This document shows, in pieces, positions 35,059-43,134 of a stretch of 64,000 nucleotides of DNA. A program made the position numbers and the translations under genes. How positions within the stretch are numbered: the stretch's first letter is position 1; the number at the start of each line of letters is the position of its first letter. Source of the DNA: Spirochaetia bacterium. GTDB lineage: Bacteria > Spirochaetota > Spirochaetia > CADAEX01. Location of the stretch: positions 1 through 64,000 of the forward strand of contig JAFSOR010000020.1 in the NCBI GenBank assembly GCA_017446885.1. The letters run 5' to 3'. The notes beneath the pieces are model-generated. The model saw only the letters and a program-made list of their open reading frames with translations, did not search any database and was not told where the DNA came from.

Positions 35059-35136
35059 GCCAGCAAAAGGCATGCCGGTCGGTATCCCTGGCCCGTAGGG
35101 AGCAGGACCACCGAGCCGGCGTGCCTTATTGCTGGC
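35059..35136 (+). ncRNA. ffs: Candidate small SRP RNA (4.5S-like)
   Basis: A 78-nt single rod. Outer stem GCCAGCAA/TTGCTGGC (8 bp), then GGCA/TGCC, GCCGG/CCGGC, TCGGT/ACCGA. The apical part (35084-35109) includes GGGAGCAGG, close to the conserved GGAAGCAGC of SRP helix 8, opposite CTGGCCC. The tetraloop is unusual: GTA or CGTA in place of GGAA. I see no clear promoter directly upstream. An alternative is an unrelated stable hairpin; a covariance-model search would decide. Confidence 0.5.
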
Positions 35137-35141
35137 TATTA

Positions 35142-35170
35142 TTGACTAAAGTACCTGTTTGTGGTACAAA
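35142..35170 (+). promoter_or_regulatory. Promoter of the T-box-controlled acyl-CoA synthetase
   Basis: TTGACT (35142-35147), 17 bp, TACAAA (35165-35170). The start is expected near 35177, just upstream of T-box stem I. Confidence 0.55.
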
Positions 35171-35176
35171 AGCTAT

Positions 35177-35461
35177 AACTGCGATGACGAAAATCCAGTA
35201 GGATGCCGTTAACCTTCGTAGAGAGCTGCCGGTTGGTGCAAGGCAGTGGAGGCCGGTGCTCCGAATTACCTTTCCGAGCAGCGCCTTGAAACACTTCCAA
35301 AGTGGAGTAGGGGTCGCCGGGTACGCCCGTTACAGCGCCAGGGTATGTCAGTACCTGACAAGGCTTTTCCTGCGAGGGAAAGGCAAACAGAGGTGGTACC
35401 GCGGGAACTCTCGCCCTCTGTGTTTTCTTAAGATAACACCGGGATAACATTTTTAGGAGTA
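35177..35461 (+). promoter_or_regulatory. T-box leader (tRNA-sensing riboswitch), Ile- or Leu-type specifier
   Basis: Standard T-box parts occur in order. AGTA of the specifier loop is at 35197-35200 and AGAGAG at 35220. The distal stem CTGCC/GGCAG encloses GGTTGGTGCAA (35226-35246). The specifier strand GAATTACC is at 35263-35270. Stem III-like GTCAGTACCTGAC and GCTTTTCC/GGGAAAGGC follow, and then the T-box core TGGTACCGCGG (35394-35404) flanked by CAGAGG/CCTCTG. The specifier reads ATT (Ile, followed by the usual ACC) or TTA (Leu). The T-box UGGU fits a tRNA with discriminator A. No U-tract terminator is seen before the AGGAG, so control may be translational. Confidence 0.88.
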
Positions 35462-35465
35462 ACTT

Positions 35466-37100
35466 ATGGTTATTACCGAACTTCTTGAACGCAACTCACG
35501 GCTGTATGGAGCGGAGTGCGCACTGGTGGAGATCAATCCTTCCGAAAGCCGTGACAAGGCTGTGACCTGGCGGGAGGCAAGCCTTATAGAAGGCTCCCAG
35601 GATGCCCCATACCGCCGTGAGATGTCCTGGAGATCCTTCGACCGCCGGGCAAACCGCATTGCAAACCTTCTTTTAAGCCGCGGTCTTAAACGGGGCACCA
35701 AGGTGGGAATCCTTATGATGAACTGCCTTGAGTACCTGCCTGTATACTTCGGAATCCTCAAGGCTGGCTGCATCGTGGTGCCTATGAACTTCCGCTATTC
35801 CAGCGACGAGATTGCCTACTGCCTTGACCTGGCCGATGTTGAGACCCTTATATTCGGGCCTGAGTTTGTGGAGCGCATGGATGCGATCCAGGACCGGATT
35901 CCAAAGGTAAAATATCAGTTTTTTGTAGGAAAGAACGGCCCTGTATATACCGAGAACTTCTTTGGCCTTATGTACTATTTCTCTGCCGATGCTCCTCCTG
36001 TGCTCCTTACCGAGGATGATTTTGCAGCGATATACTTCTCTTCCGGCACCACAGGGTTCCCCAAGGCTATCCTGCACAAGCACCGCTCCCTTATCACATC
36101 GTGCATGGTGGAGCAGAATCATCATGGCCAGACCAGGAGCGACGTGTTCCTGTGCATTCCACCGCTGTACCACACCGGCGCCAAGATGCACTGGTTCGGA
36201 AGCCTCCTTGCTGGGAGCAAGGCTGTCCTCCTTAAAGGGGTCAAGCCGGAGTGGATTCTCCGCACCATAACAGAAGAAAAATGCACCATCGTATGGCTTT
36301 TAGTGCCATGGGCTCAGGATATTCTGGATGCAATAGACTCGGGCCGCATAAAGCTTGAGCACTATATGCTTGACCAGTGGCGCCTTATGCATATTGGAGC
36401 ACAGCCTGTGCCCCAGAGCCTTATCCAAAGGTGGCTCAAGGTGTTCCCTCATCATCAGTACGACACCAACTACGGTCTTTCCGAGTCCATCGGACCAGGC
36501 TGTGTACACCTTGGAGTTGAGAATGTAAACAAGGTTGGTGCAATAGGCAAGGCAGGCTACCTGTGGCAGACCCGGATTGTGGATTCGCATCATAATGATG
36601 TCAAGAGGGGAGAGATCGGCGAGCTTGCAGTTAAAGGCCCTGGAGTCATGGAATGCTACTATAAGAACCCGAAGGCTACTGCAGAAGTTCTGTCTGACGG
36701 ATGGCTCTTTACCGGCGATATGGCCAAGGAGGATGAAGATGGCTTTATCTACCTGGTTGACCGCAAGAAGGATGTCATCATAACAGGAGGCGAGAACCTA
36801 TATCCTGTAGAGATAGAGAACTACCTGCGCAAGTTCGACAAGATAAAAGATGTGGCCGTAATCGGCTTCCCGGAGCCACGGCTTGGAGAGATTGCCGGTG
36901 CCATAATAGAGATTAAAGAGGGTATGACCTGCACCGAGGAAGAGGTGAACGATTTTGCACAGGGACTTCCACGCTACAAGAGGCCTAAGAAGATTATCTT
37001 TGCCAAGGTGCCCCGTAACCCGACAGGCAAGATAGAGAAGCCACTTTTACGCAAGATGTACAGCACCACAAACCTGGTTGCAGAGGAGATTGGCGAATAA
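35466..37100 (+). CDS. AMP-forming acyl-CoA synthetase/ligase
   Basis: A 544-aa class I adenylate-forming enzyme that activates a carboxylic acid to acyl-AMP and then acyl-CoA. The P-loop is YFSSGTTGFPKAILHKH, followed by YGLSES, the hinge LFTGDMAKEDEDGFIYLVDRKKDVI, TGGENLYPVEIEN, and the catalytic Lys in NPTGKIEKPLLR. The substrate is unknown. The gene lies directly behind a T-box with an Ile/Leu-type specifier. A branched short-chain acid (2-methylbutyrate or isovalerate) feeding amino-acid synthesis is therefore an attractive inference. AGGAG is 5-6 nt before the ATG. folP follows after 6 nt. Confidence 0.92.
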   Translation: MVITELLERNSRLYGAECALVEINPSESRDKAVTWREASLIEGSQDAPYRREMSWRSFDRRANRIANLLLSRGLKRGTKVGILMMNCLEYLPVYFGILKAGCIVVPMNFRYSSDEIAYCLDLADVETLIFGPEFVERMDAIQDRIPKVKYQFFVGKNGPVYTENFFGLMYYFSADAPPVLLTEDDFAAIYFSSGTTGFPKAILHKHRSLITSCMVEQNHHGQTRSDVFLCIPPLYHTGAKMHWFGSLLAGSKAVLLKGVKPEWILRTITEEKCTIVWLLVPWAQDILDAIDSGRIKLEHYMLDQWRLMHIGAQPVPQSLIQRWLKVFPHHQYDTNYGLSESIGPGCVHLGVENVNKVGAIGKAGYLWQTRIVDSHHNDVKRGEIGELAVKGPGVMECYYKNPKATAEVLSDGWLFTGDMAKEDEDGFIYLVDRKKDVIITGGENLYPVEIENYLRKFDKIKDVAVIGFPEPRLGEIAGAIIEIKEGMTCTEEEVNDFAQGLPRYKRPKKIIFAKVPRNPTGKIEKPLLRKMYSTTNLVAEEIGE

Positions 37101-37106
37101 CACAAT

Positions 37107-37925
37107 ATGGGCCTTATCAGAACCCTGTACGAAAAAAAGAAGATGCCCCTGGTAATGGGGATTCTCAATGTTACACCAGACTCCTTCTATGCCAAAAGCA
37201 GGAAGGAGTCGCCGTTTTCGGCCCTTGAGGCTGCCCTGGAAATGGAGCGTTCGGGGGCTGACATTATAGACATAGGGGCAGAGAGCACCAGGCCCGGCTT
37301 TACCACCGTGAGCCCCGAGGAAGAGATAAGACGCATAGTCCCTGTCATTTCACAGATACGTGCCCACACCAGTATTCCCATATCGGTGGATACCCGGAAG
37401 GGTGCTGTAGCTAAGGCAGCACTGGATGCCGGTGCCGACATTATAAACGATATTTCTGCCGGAACCTACGATTTTTCAATAATAGAAATTGTAAAAAATT
37501 ATAAATGTGATATTATATTAATGCACAGTCAGGAAAATCCTCTTTATTCTGATGTGGTTCAAGAGGTTAAGGATTATCTTGTGTCCCGGACACAGGTCTT
37601 TAAGAATGCAGGGATTCTGCAGGATAGAATAACGCTGGACCCTGGTCTGGGTTTTGGAAAGGATACGGAGCACAACCTTGAGCTGATGCGTCAGATGGGG
37701 CAGCTTGCAGCGTTGGGATATCCTGTTCTGATTGGCTGTTCCCGCAAGCGGTTTGTGGGGGCAGTGACTGGTGCCGATGTTGATGACAGGCTGGCAGGCA
37801 CTTTGGCGGTGAATGCTTTTGCTGTAGCCCATGGGGCTGCTGTGCTCAGGGTTCATGATGTAAAAGAGACATCTGACATGGTCAAGATGCTCTTTGCCCT
37901 TGGAGATATTTCAGTCAGGAGGTGA
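37107..37925 (+). CDS. folP: Dihydropteroate synthase FolP
   Basis: FolP, 272 aa, joins p-aminobenzoate to dihydropterin pyrophosphate in folate synthesis. Family motifs are VMGILNVTPDSFY, GADIIDIGAESTRPG, ISVDTRKGAVAKAALDAGADIINDIS, DPGLGFGKDTEHN and IGCSRKRFVG. The ribosome-binding site before the ATG at 37107 is poor; a later ATG (37143) would remove 12 residues but would start at the core motif. It may be read by coupling from the upstream synthetase. It lies directly before cdaA, and the TGA is inside the cdaA Shine-Dalgarno. Confidence 0.95.
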   Translation: MGLIRTLYEKKKMPLVMGILNVTPDSFYAKSRKESPFSALEAALEMERSGADIIDIGAESTRPGFTTVSPEEEIRRIVPVISQIRAHTSIPISVDTRKGAVAKAALDAGADIINDISAGTYDFSIIEIVKNYKCDIILMHSQENPLYSDVVQEVKDYLVSRTQVFKNAGILQDRITLDPGLGFGKDTEHNLELMRQMGQLAALGYPVLIGCSRKRFVGAVTGADVDDRLAGTLAVNAFAVAHGAAVLRVHDVKETSDMVKMLFALGDISVRR

Positions 37926-37928
37926 CGA

Positions 37929-38720
37929 TTGGAAAGTTTTGTCTCTTTCTTCACAACCTATATCCGGCCGTTTCTGGATGTGGTTGTCCTTGCTTTCCTG
38001 ATTTATCAGGTCTATAAGATACTTCTCCAGAACAATGCGCTCCCTGCCATAAAAGGTGTCGTTACTGCCGCAGCTCTCTACGCCCTGGCATTTATCCTTA
38101 AGCTGGATACTATCCTGTGGATTCTTAACAGGCTGGCAAGTGCCCTTATCATCATTGTTGTAGTCATCTTCCAGTCCGAGATACGTAACTTCTTCAGCAA
38201 GGTTGGACAGAGCCGGTTTCTTCAGCGTAGGCATAGGACGATAGGTACCGAGGTCGAGTCTGTGGTGAGTGCCGCCGAGATTCTGGCATCCATGAAGCGT
38301 GGTGCTCTGGTTGTCTTCTCCCGTCAGACTGGTCTTAAGAATATTATAGATACAGGAACTGTTCTGAATGCAGATATATCATCCAGCCTTATTGTGACAA
38401 TATTCGGCAAGGATACAGCGCTGCACGACGGTGCTATAATCATATCTGGAAAAAAGATTGTGGCTGCAGGTTGTTTCCTTCCACTTTCCGAGCAGAAGGG
38501 AATAAGAAAGAGCTTTGGAACCCGGCATAGGGCAGCCTTGGGAACTGCCGAGACCACCGACGCAGTTGTCCTTATTGTCTCCGAGGAGACAGGAGCAATA
38601 TCCCTGGCTTACAACTCCAATCTTTACTACGATCTTAAGCATGATGAGCTTTTAAGTACATTGAATAACCTGGTGGTACTGGGACTTGACCAGAGCGACA
38701 GCGGGGAGGATGAGGAATGA
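37929..38720 (+). CDS. cdaA: Diadenylate cyclase CdaA (c-di-AMP synthase)
   Basis: A 263-aa membrane DAC protein with three N-terminal helices (about residues 10-80) and a DAC domain carrying the DGA motif (LHDGAIII) and RHR motif (FGTRHRAALG). It makes c-di-AMP from two ATP. It starts with TTG at 37929, preceded by AGGAGGTGA that overlaps the folP stop. It overlaps the gene of its regulator CdaR by 4 nt. In Firmicutes cdaA-cdaR is followed by glmM; here truA follows. Confidence 0.95.
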   Translation: MESFVSFFTTYIRPFLDVVVLAFLIYQVYKILLQNNALPAIKGVVTAAALYALAFILKLDTILWILNRLASALIIIVVVIFQSEIRNFFSKVGQSRFLQRRHRTIGTEVESVVSAAEILASMKRGALVVFSRQTGLKNIIDTGTVLNADISSSLIVTIFGKDTALHDGAIIISGKKIVAAGCFLPLSEQKGIRKSFGTRHRAALGTAETTDAVVLIVSEETGAISLAYNSNLYYDLKHDELLSTLNNLVVLGLDQSDSGEDEE

Positions 38721-39745
38721 CAGCCAGAAATCTATTCAAGATTATCACCCGGAACTGGGCTGCCAAGCTTTTCTGTTTCGCTATTGCAGTTGTTGTTGTA
38801 CTTTTCAACAGGATGAGCAAGATAGAGGACCGCTCCATGAACGTTCCTTTCAAGCTCTATACTAACACCGAATATATTACCACACAGGATATTCCCCGTA
38901 CTATAAAGGTTACTCTGCGCGGAAACAAAGATGATATCTATTCAATCATCACAAGCGACCTGACTGCTTATGCAGATTTCAGCAATGTGTCGGAGAACGG
39001 AAACTATGTGCGGCCTATAAAGATAGAGCGGAGCGGAAGTGCACTGTACATAACTCCTCTGGAGATTCACACTACAATAAGCCAGATAAGCTTTGTCTTC
39101 GAGCGCAAGACTATAAAACGCATTCCTCTGGAGCCAGTGGTCACAGGTACACCTGCCGAAGGTTTTGAGCTTTCGGGCACACTCCTTTCGCCGAATGCAG
39201 TTACAGTGGAAGGCCCCGAGAGCGTTCTTGATTCTATTTCATCATTCAAGACCACATCGGTGGATCTGGATGGCCACTCCGACAACTTCTCGGTTAAGGT
39301 GGGAGTTGAGAACAGCAATAAATTTGTCCATGTCCTTAATTCCGATGTAAGTCTGTCGCTGAGTATTGCCAAGATTATGGTTGTAAGGACAGTTCAGAAT
39401 GTAACTATTCTGCTGGCACGCTGTGCAGATCATCTTACTGCAGTGCCCAATGTCCAGGCCGGCTCCATAAAGCTGGAGGTAAACAGCAAGAGGGCAGACA
39501 CTATTTCGGCATCTTCCATGAAACTGGTGGCAGAACTGGACAATATACAAGAGCCTGGGACCTATGTACTGCCACTTAAGCCAGCAGTTCCAAAGGGGAT
39601 GAACATGGTAGGTTTCTCGCCAGAGACTGTCGAGGTTACCTTTACTGCCAAGAATATAACCCAGGAATCACAGGAAACACCTGCAGAACCTGCCCCAGCT
39701 GCACCAGCTGAACCAGCTGCTCCAGCAGAAAAACCTGCTCAGTAA
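38717..39745 (+). CDS. cdaR: YbbR-domain protein CdaR, regulator of CdaA
   Basis: A 342-aa protein with one N-terminal transmembrane helix (KLFCFAIAVVVVLFNRM) and about three YbbR repeats on the outer side (for example VPFKLYTNTEYITTQDIPRTIKVTLRG and the AVTVEGPESVLDSI segment). The C-terminal tail is Ala/Pro/Glu-rich (last 30 residues). CdaR contacts CdaA and tunes c-di-AMP production. It overlaps cdaA by 4 nt. Confidence 0.9.
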   Translation: MTARNLFKIITRNWAAKLFCFAIAVVVVLFNRMSKIEDRSMNVPFKLYTNTEYITTQDIPRTIKVTLRGNKDDIYSIITSDLTAYADFSNVSENGNYVRPIKIERSGSALYITPLEIHTTISQISFVFERKTIKRIPLEPVVTGTPAEGFELSGTLLSPNAVTVEGPESVLDSISSFKTTSVDLDGHSDNFSVKVGVENSNKFVHVLNSDVSLSLSIAKIMVVRTVQNVTILLARCADHLTAVPNVQAGSIKLEVNSKRADTISASSMKLVAELDNIQEPGTYVLPLKPAVPKGMNMVGFSPETVEVTFTAKNITQESQETPAEPAPAAPAEPAAPAEKPAQ

Positions 39746-39757
39746 AAGAGGTAAGCT

Positions 39758-40501
39758 TTGGCAAATATCAAGCTTACTGTTGCATACGATGGTACATCCT
39801 ACTGCGGCTGGCAGATTCAGAATGATGATGACACAATCCAGGGGCGCCTGGAAAAAGCCCTTGAGAAGCTGCATGGCCACCCAGTCAAGATAACAGGGGC
39901 GGGGCGCACCGATTCCGGAGTCCATGCCAGAGGACAGTGTGCCAACTTTATCACCGACATGGCCATGCCGGTAGAGAAGTTCAGAGAAGCCCTCAATTCT
40001 TTTCTACCTTCCGATATCAGGATTCTGAAAAGCGAGGCAGTCTCTGACAGCTTCCATGCCCGCTACGATGCCACAGAACGGATTTATAAATATTATATTC
40101 TTCCAAAAGACTTAAGCTATCCCTGGCTTGAGCGTTACTGCCTGACTGTCAAGGGCACTCTGGATATAAACAGGCTAAATGCTCTGGTGTCACCACTGGT
40201 GGGTTTTCACTCCTTTGCATCCTTTGCTTCGGTCATGGAAGATGGATACCCCATGGAACGGACTGTGAACTCTGCTGTATTTTACCAGAGCCATGGCTAT
40301 ACTGTATTCAAAATATCGGCCGACGGTTTTTTAAGGCGCATGGTGCGCTCCATTGTAGGCACTGTGCTTGAACTGTATGAGAAAGGGGAGAATGGCCTAG
40401 CCATGAATGCTGTCCTGGAAGCCCAGGACCGTTCTGCGGCAGGTGCCTGTGCCCCGGCCAAAGGGCTTTTCCTTGACCAGGTGATATATGGAAAACTTTG
40501 A
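39758..40501 (+). CDS. truA: tRNA pseudouridine(38-40) synthase TruA
   Basis: TruA, 247 aa, makes pseudouridine in the tRNA anticodon stem. The catalytic Asp is in GAGRTDSGVHARGQ. Other motifs are VAYDGTSYCGWQIQ, ARYDATERIYKYYIL and GFLRRMVRSIVGT. The start is TTG at 39758 with GAGG 6 nt upstream. It overlaps the next gene by 14 nt. Confidence 0.95.
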   Translation: MANIKLTVAYDGTSYCGWQIQNDDDTIQGRLEKALEKLHGHPVKITGAGRTDSGVHARGQCANFITDMAMPVEKFREALNSFLPSDIRILKSEAVSDSFHARYDATERIYKYYILPKDLSYPWLERYCLTVKGTLDINRLNALVSPLVGFHSFASFASVMEDGYPMERTVNSAVFYQSHGYTVFKISADGFLRRMVRSIVGTVLELYEKGENGLAMNAVLEAQDRSAAGACAPAKGLFLDQVIYGKL

Positions 40502-41168
40502 TTCTGAACTTTGGAAACTGATCAATAACACAGAAGATTATATAAAGTACGGCTCTATATCTGACCGCAAATTGCCCGACATGGTTCTGAAAAAAGAAGA
40601 ACCCGATACCCTTGAGGCAATTGCCGCACAGATTGCAGGATGCAGGAAATGCCGCCTATGCGAGAAACGCAGGAATGTGGTGCCTGGCATGGGTGTGCTT
40701 AATCCCGATGTCCTGGTGGTGGGCGAAGGGCCGGGCGGCGACGAGGATATGCAGGGACAGCCTTTTGTCGGCAGGGCGGGGCAGTACCTGGACAAGTGGC
40801 TTGATGCCATAGGGCTTTCCCGCCACACCAACTGCTATATAGGCAATGTGGTTAAGTGCCGCCCCCCTATGAACCGCGACCCGCAGCCCGATGAGATAGA
40901 TTCCTGTCTGCCGTATCTTGAGCGGCAGATTGCCATTCTTAAACCCAAGTTCATACTTACAGTAGGGCGTATCTCATCGGCTGTCCTTGCAGGACAGGAG
41001 GCCGGAATCGGCCGGCTGCGGGGCAGGACATACAGCTATAAAGGCATTCCGCTTATACCTACATACCACCCCAGTGCCGTGCTCCGGGACCCGACCCTCC
41101 GTAAGCCGGTATGGGATGACTTAAGGCGGCTTAAGGCCGAACTTGAAGAGATAAAGAATGGCAGATGA
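40488..41168 (+). CDS. Uracil-DNA glycosylase, family 4 (Fe-S type)
   Basis: A 226-aa DNA repair enzyme removing uracil. It has the four Fe-S cysteines of type 4/5 UDGs (CRKC near residue 53-56, KCRPPMNR, and SCLPYL). The catalytic loop is GEGPGGDEDMQGQPFVGRAG and the His loop TYHPSAVLRD. The usual GEAPG reads GEGPG here. Residues 1-40 are extra to the core. It overlaps truA by 14 nt and priA by 11 nt. Confidence 0.92.
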   Translation: MENFDSELWKLINNTEDYIKYGSISDRKLPDMVLKKEEPDTLEAIAAQIAGCRKCRLCEKRRNVVPGMGVLNPDVLVVGEGPGGDEDMQGQPFVGRAGQYLDKWLDAIGLSRHTNCYIGNVVKCRPPMNRDPQPDEIDSCLPYLERQIAILKPKFILTVGRISSAVLAGQEAGIGRLRGRTYSYKGIPLIPTYHPSAVLRDPTLRKPVWDDLRRLKAELEEIKNGR

Positions 41169-43131
41169 GAAAAAATCTGTATACATAAAAGTTGCCTTCA
41201 ACCTTCCACTTAAAAAGGTATTCACCTATCTGCCTGCCGAAAACATGGAGTGTGCCGTTGGAATGCGGGTAAAGGCTCCGTTCGGCCGCCGCGAGATACA
41301 GGGGTTTGTTGTGGATGTTGCCGAAACCCTGGATGAGGATGTATCTAACCTTAAGGCAATAACCAAGATAATGGAGACAGAGCCTCTGTTTGGGCCAGAT
41401 ACCTGGCAGACAGCCCTGTGGATTGCCGACATGTATATGTGCGGCTGGGGCGAGGCGCTCTATGCCATGCTCCCCGGAGGCAAGCGGGAGAAAGACCTTG
41501 AGGACGAGCTTGATGGAGCCTACGGGCTTCCTGGCTCAATAACCCTTACCGATGAGCAGCAGAACGCTGTAGCAAGTGTCCTTGCAGGCTCTGGTTCCCT
41601 CTTCTATATCCACGGCATAACAGGAAGCGGCAAGACCGAGGTGTTCCTTACACTGGCCGATAAAATGCTTGCCGAAGGAAAAGGGATAATCTACCTTGTT
41701 CCCGAGATTGCATTGACCCACCAGATGGTGGATGCCGTTAAAAAACGGTTTGCAGACACAGTGGCAGTTCTCCATTCAGCCCTTACTCCGGCTCAGCGTC
41801 TTAAGCAGTGGCGCCGTATTCAAAGCGGTGAAGCCAAAGTGGTCATAGGGGCGCGCAGCGGCATTTTTGCTCCGGTGCAGAACCTGGGGCTTATAATAAT
41901 AGACGAGGAGCATGAGAACTCGTACAAGTCGGGCTCCTCGCCACGCTACCATGCACGGCAGGTTGCCATGTACAGGGCCAGAAAAGAGAATGCGAAGCTG
42001 GTCATGGGCAGTGCCACCCCGTCGGTAGAGGCTTATTATCTTATGGAGCAGGGGACTATAGCCAGGCTCCCGCTTACCAAGCGTGTCTCGGGCGGAAAGC
42101 TGCCGCAGATTCAGGTGGTGGATATGAGCAGGGAACACTATGCTGTCTCTGATGTGCTGCGTAAAGAGATTATACGTGTGTGCGGCGAGGGAAAGCAGGT
42201 TATCCTGTTCCTTAACCGAAGGGGTTTTTTCTACAACTTCTCCTGCATGGACTGCGGCTTTGAGGCCAAGTGCTCGCACTGTTCCATACCCCTTACATAC
42301 CATAAGGACAGAGGCCTTCTGATATGCCACTACTGCGGCTATTCCCAGCGCCCGGAGCGAGCCTGCCCGCAGTGCGGCTCGCTGCAGGTGGGGTACAGCG
42401 GCTTCGGCACCGAGAAGATAGAAGACGATATTCAGCGCCTTTTCCCCCACCTTAAGACCCTCCGCCTGGACAGCGACACCGCATCGGACAAACGAAAGAC
42501 CAAGGAAGTTCTGGACAGCTTTGCCAAAGGGCAGGCCGATATACTCCTGGGTACCCAGATGGTAGCCAAAGGCTTCAACTTCCCCAAGGTGTCGCTGGTA
42601 GGGATAATCCTGGCCGATACTACGCTCCAGATGCCGGACTTCAGGTCGGCAGAGCGGACTTTTGCCCTCCTTACCCAGGTGTCGGGCCGGTCCGGGCGTT
42701 ATTCGTCCGACGGCAAGGTTATAATCCAGACCTACAGGCCAGACAACTATGCCATAGCCTGTGCCGCAGCCCTGGATGAGAAAAAATATTATGCTAAGGA
42801 ACTTGCCTCTAGAAAGATGCTGGGATTCCCGCCGTTCTCCAGGCTGTTCCGCTTTGTTTTCCGCAGCAAGGACCAGCAAAAAGCATCTTCTGCTGCCGCT
42901 GATTTTGCCCAGATGTTATTACAGATGCAGCCTTCCGGCTACCGCTTCCAGATGCTGGGGCCAGCCGAATGTCCTTTGGCTGTTATTTCAGACAACTATA
43001 GATATCAGATTATCATAAATACAGATAAGTTTGCCAAAGCTCATGGCATTCTATCGGCTGCCCTTGCCGCATTCAAAGCTCCATCGGGAGTCTATGTGGA
43101 AGCAGATGTGGATCCTGCCAGCCTTATGTAA
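41158..43131 (+). CDS. priA: Primosomal protein N' (PriA helicase)
   Basis: PriA, 657 aa, is the superfamily 2 helicase that restarts stalled replication forks. It has an N-terminal DNA-binding domain, Walker A ITGSGKTEVFL, DEEH box IIIDEEHENSYK, and the zinc-binding block CMDCGFEAKCSHC...CHYCG...CPQCGS. The helicase C domain contains DILLGTQMVAKGFNFP. Length is slightly short but all motifs are present. It ends 3 bp from the convergent HEAT-like gene. Confidence 0.96.
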   Translation: MADEKKSVYIKVAFNLPLKKVFTYLPAENMECAVGMRVKAPFGRREIQGFVVDVAETLDEDVSNLKAITKIMETEPLFGPDTWQTALWIADMYMCGWGEALYAMLPGGKREKDLEDELDGAYGLPGSITLTDEQQNAVASVLAGSGSLFYIHGITGSGKTEVFLTLADKMLAEGKGIIYLVPEIALTHQMVDAVKKRFADTVAVLHSALTPAQRLKQWRRIQSGEAKVVIGARSGIFAPVQNLGLIIIDEEHENSYKSGSSPRYHARQVAMYRARKENAKLVMGSATPSVEAYYLMEQGTIARLPLTKRVSGGKLPQIQVVDMSREHYAVSDVLRKEIIRVCGEGKQVILFLNRRGFFYNFSCMDCGFEAKCSHCSIPLTYHKDRGLLICHYCGYSQRPERACPQCGSLQVGYSGFGTEKIEDDIQRLFPHLKTLRLDSDTASDKRKTKEVLDSFAKGQADILLGTQMVAKGFNFPKVSLVGIILADTTLQMPDFRSAERTFALLTQVSGRSGRYSSDGKVIIQTYRPDNYAIACAAALDEKKYYAKELASRKMLGFPPFSRLFRFVFRSKDQQKASSAAADFAQMLLQMQPSGYRFQMLGPAECPLAVISDNYRYQIIINTDKFAKAHGILSAALAAFKAPSGVYVEADVDPASLM

Positions 43132-43134
43132 GAA

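Noticed and set aside
35059-35136. Integron attC site (imperfect hairpin)
   Set aside because: It lacks the RYYYAAC/GTTRRRY core pairs and no cassette or integrase is nearby; the GGGAGCAGG apex fits SRP RNA better.
41776-42879. 367-codon minus-strand frame opposite priA
   Set aside because: Shadow of priA, whose helicase and zinc motifs are all present on the plus strand.
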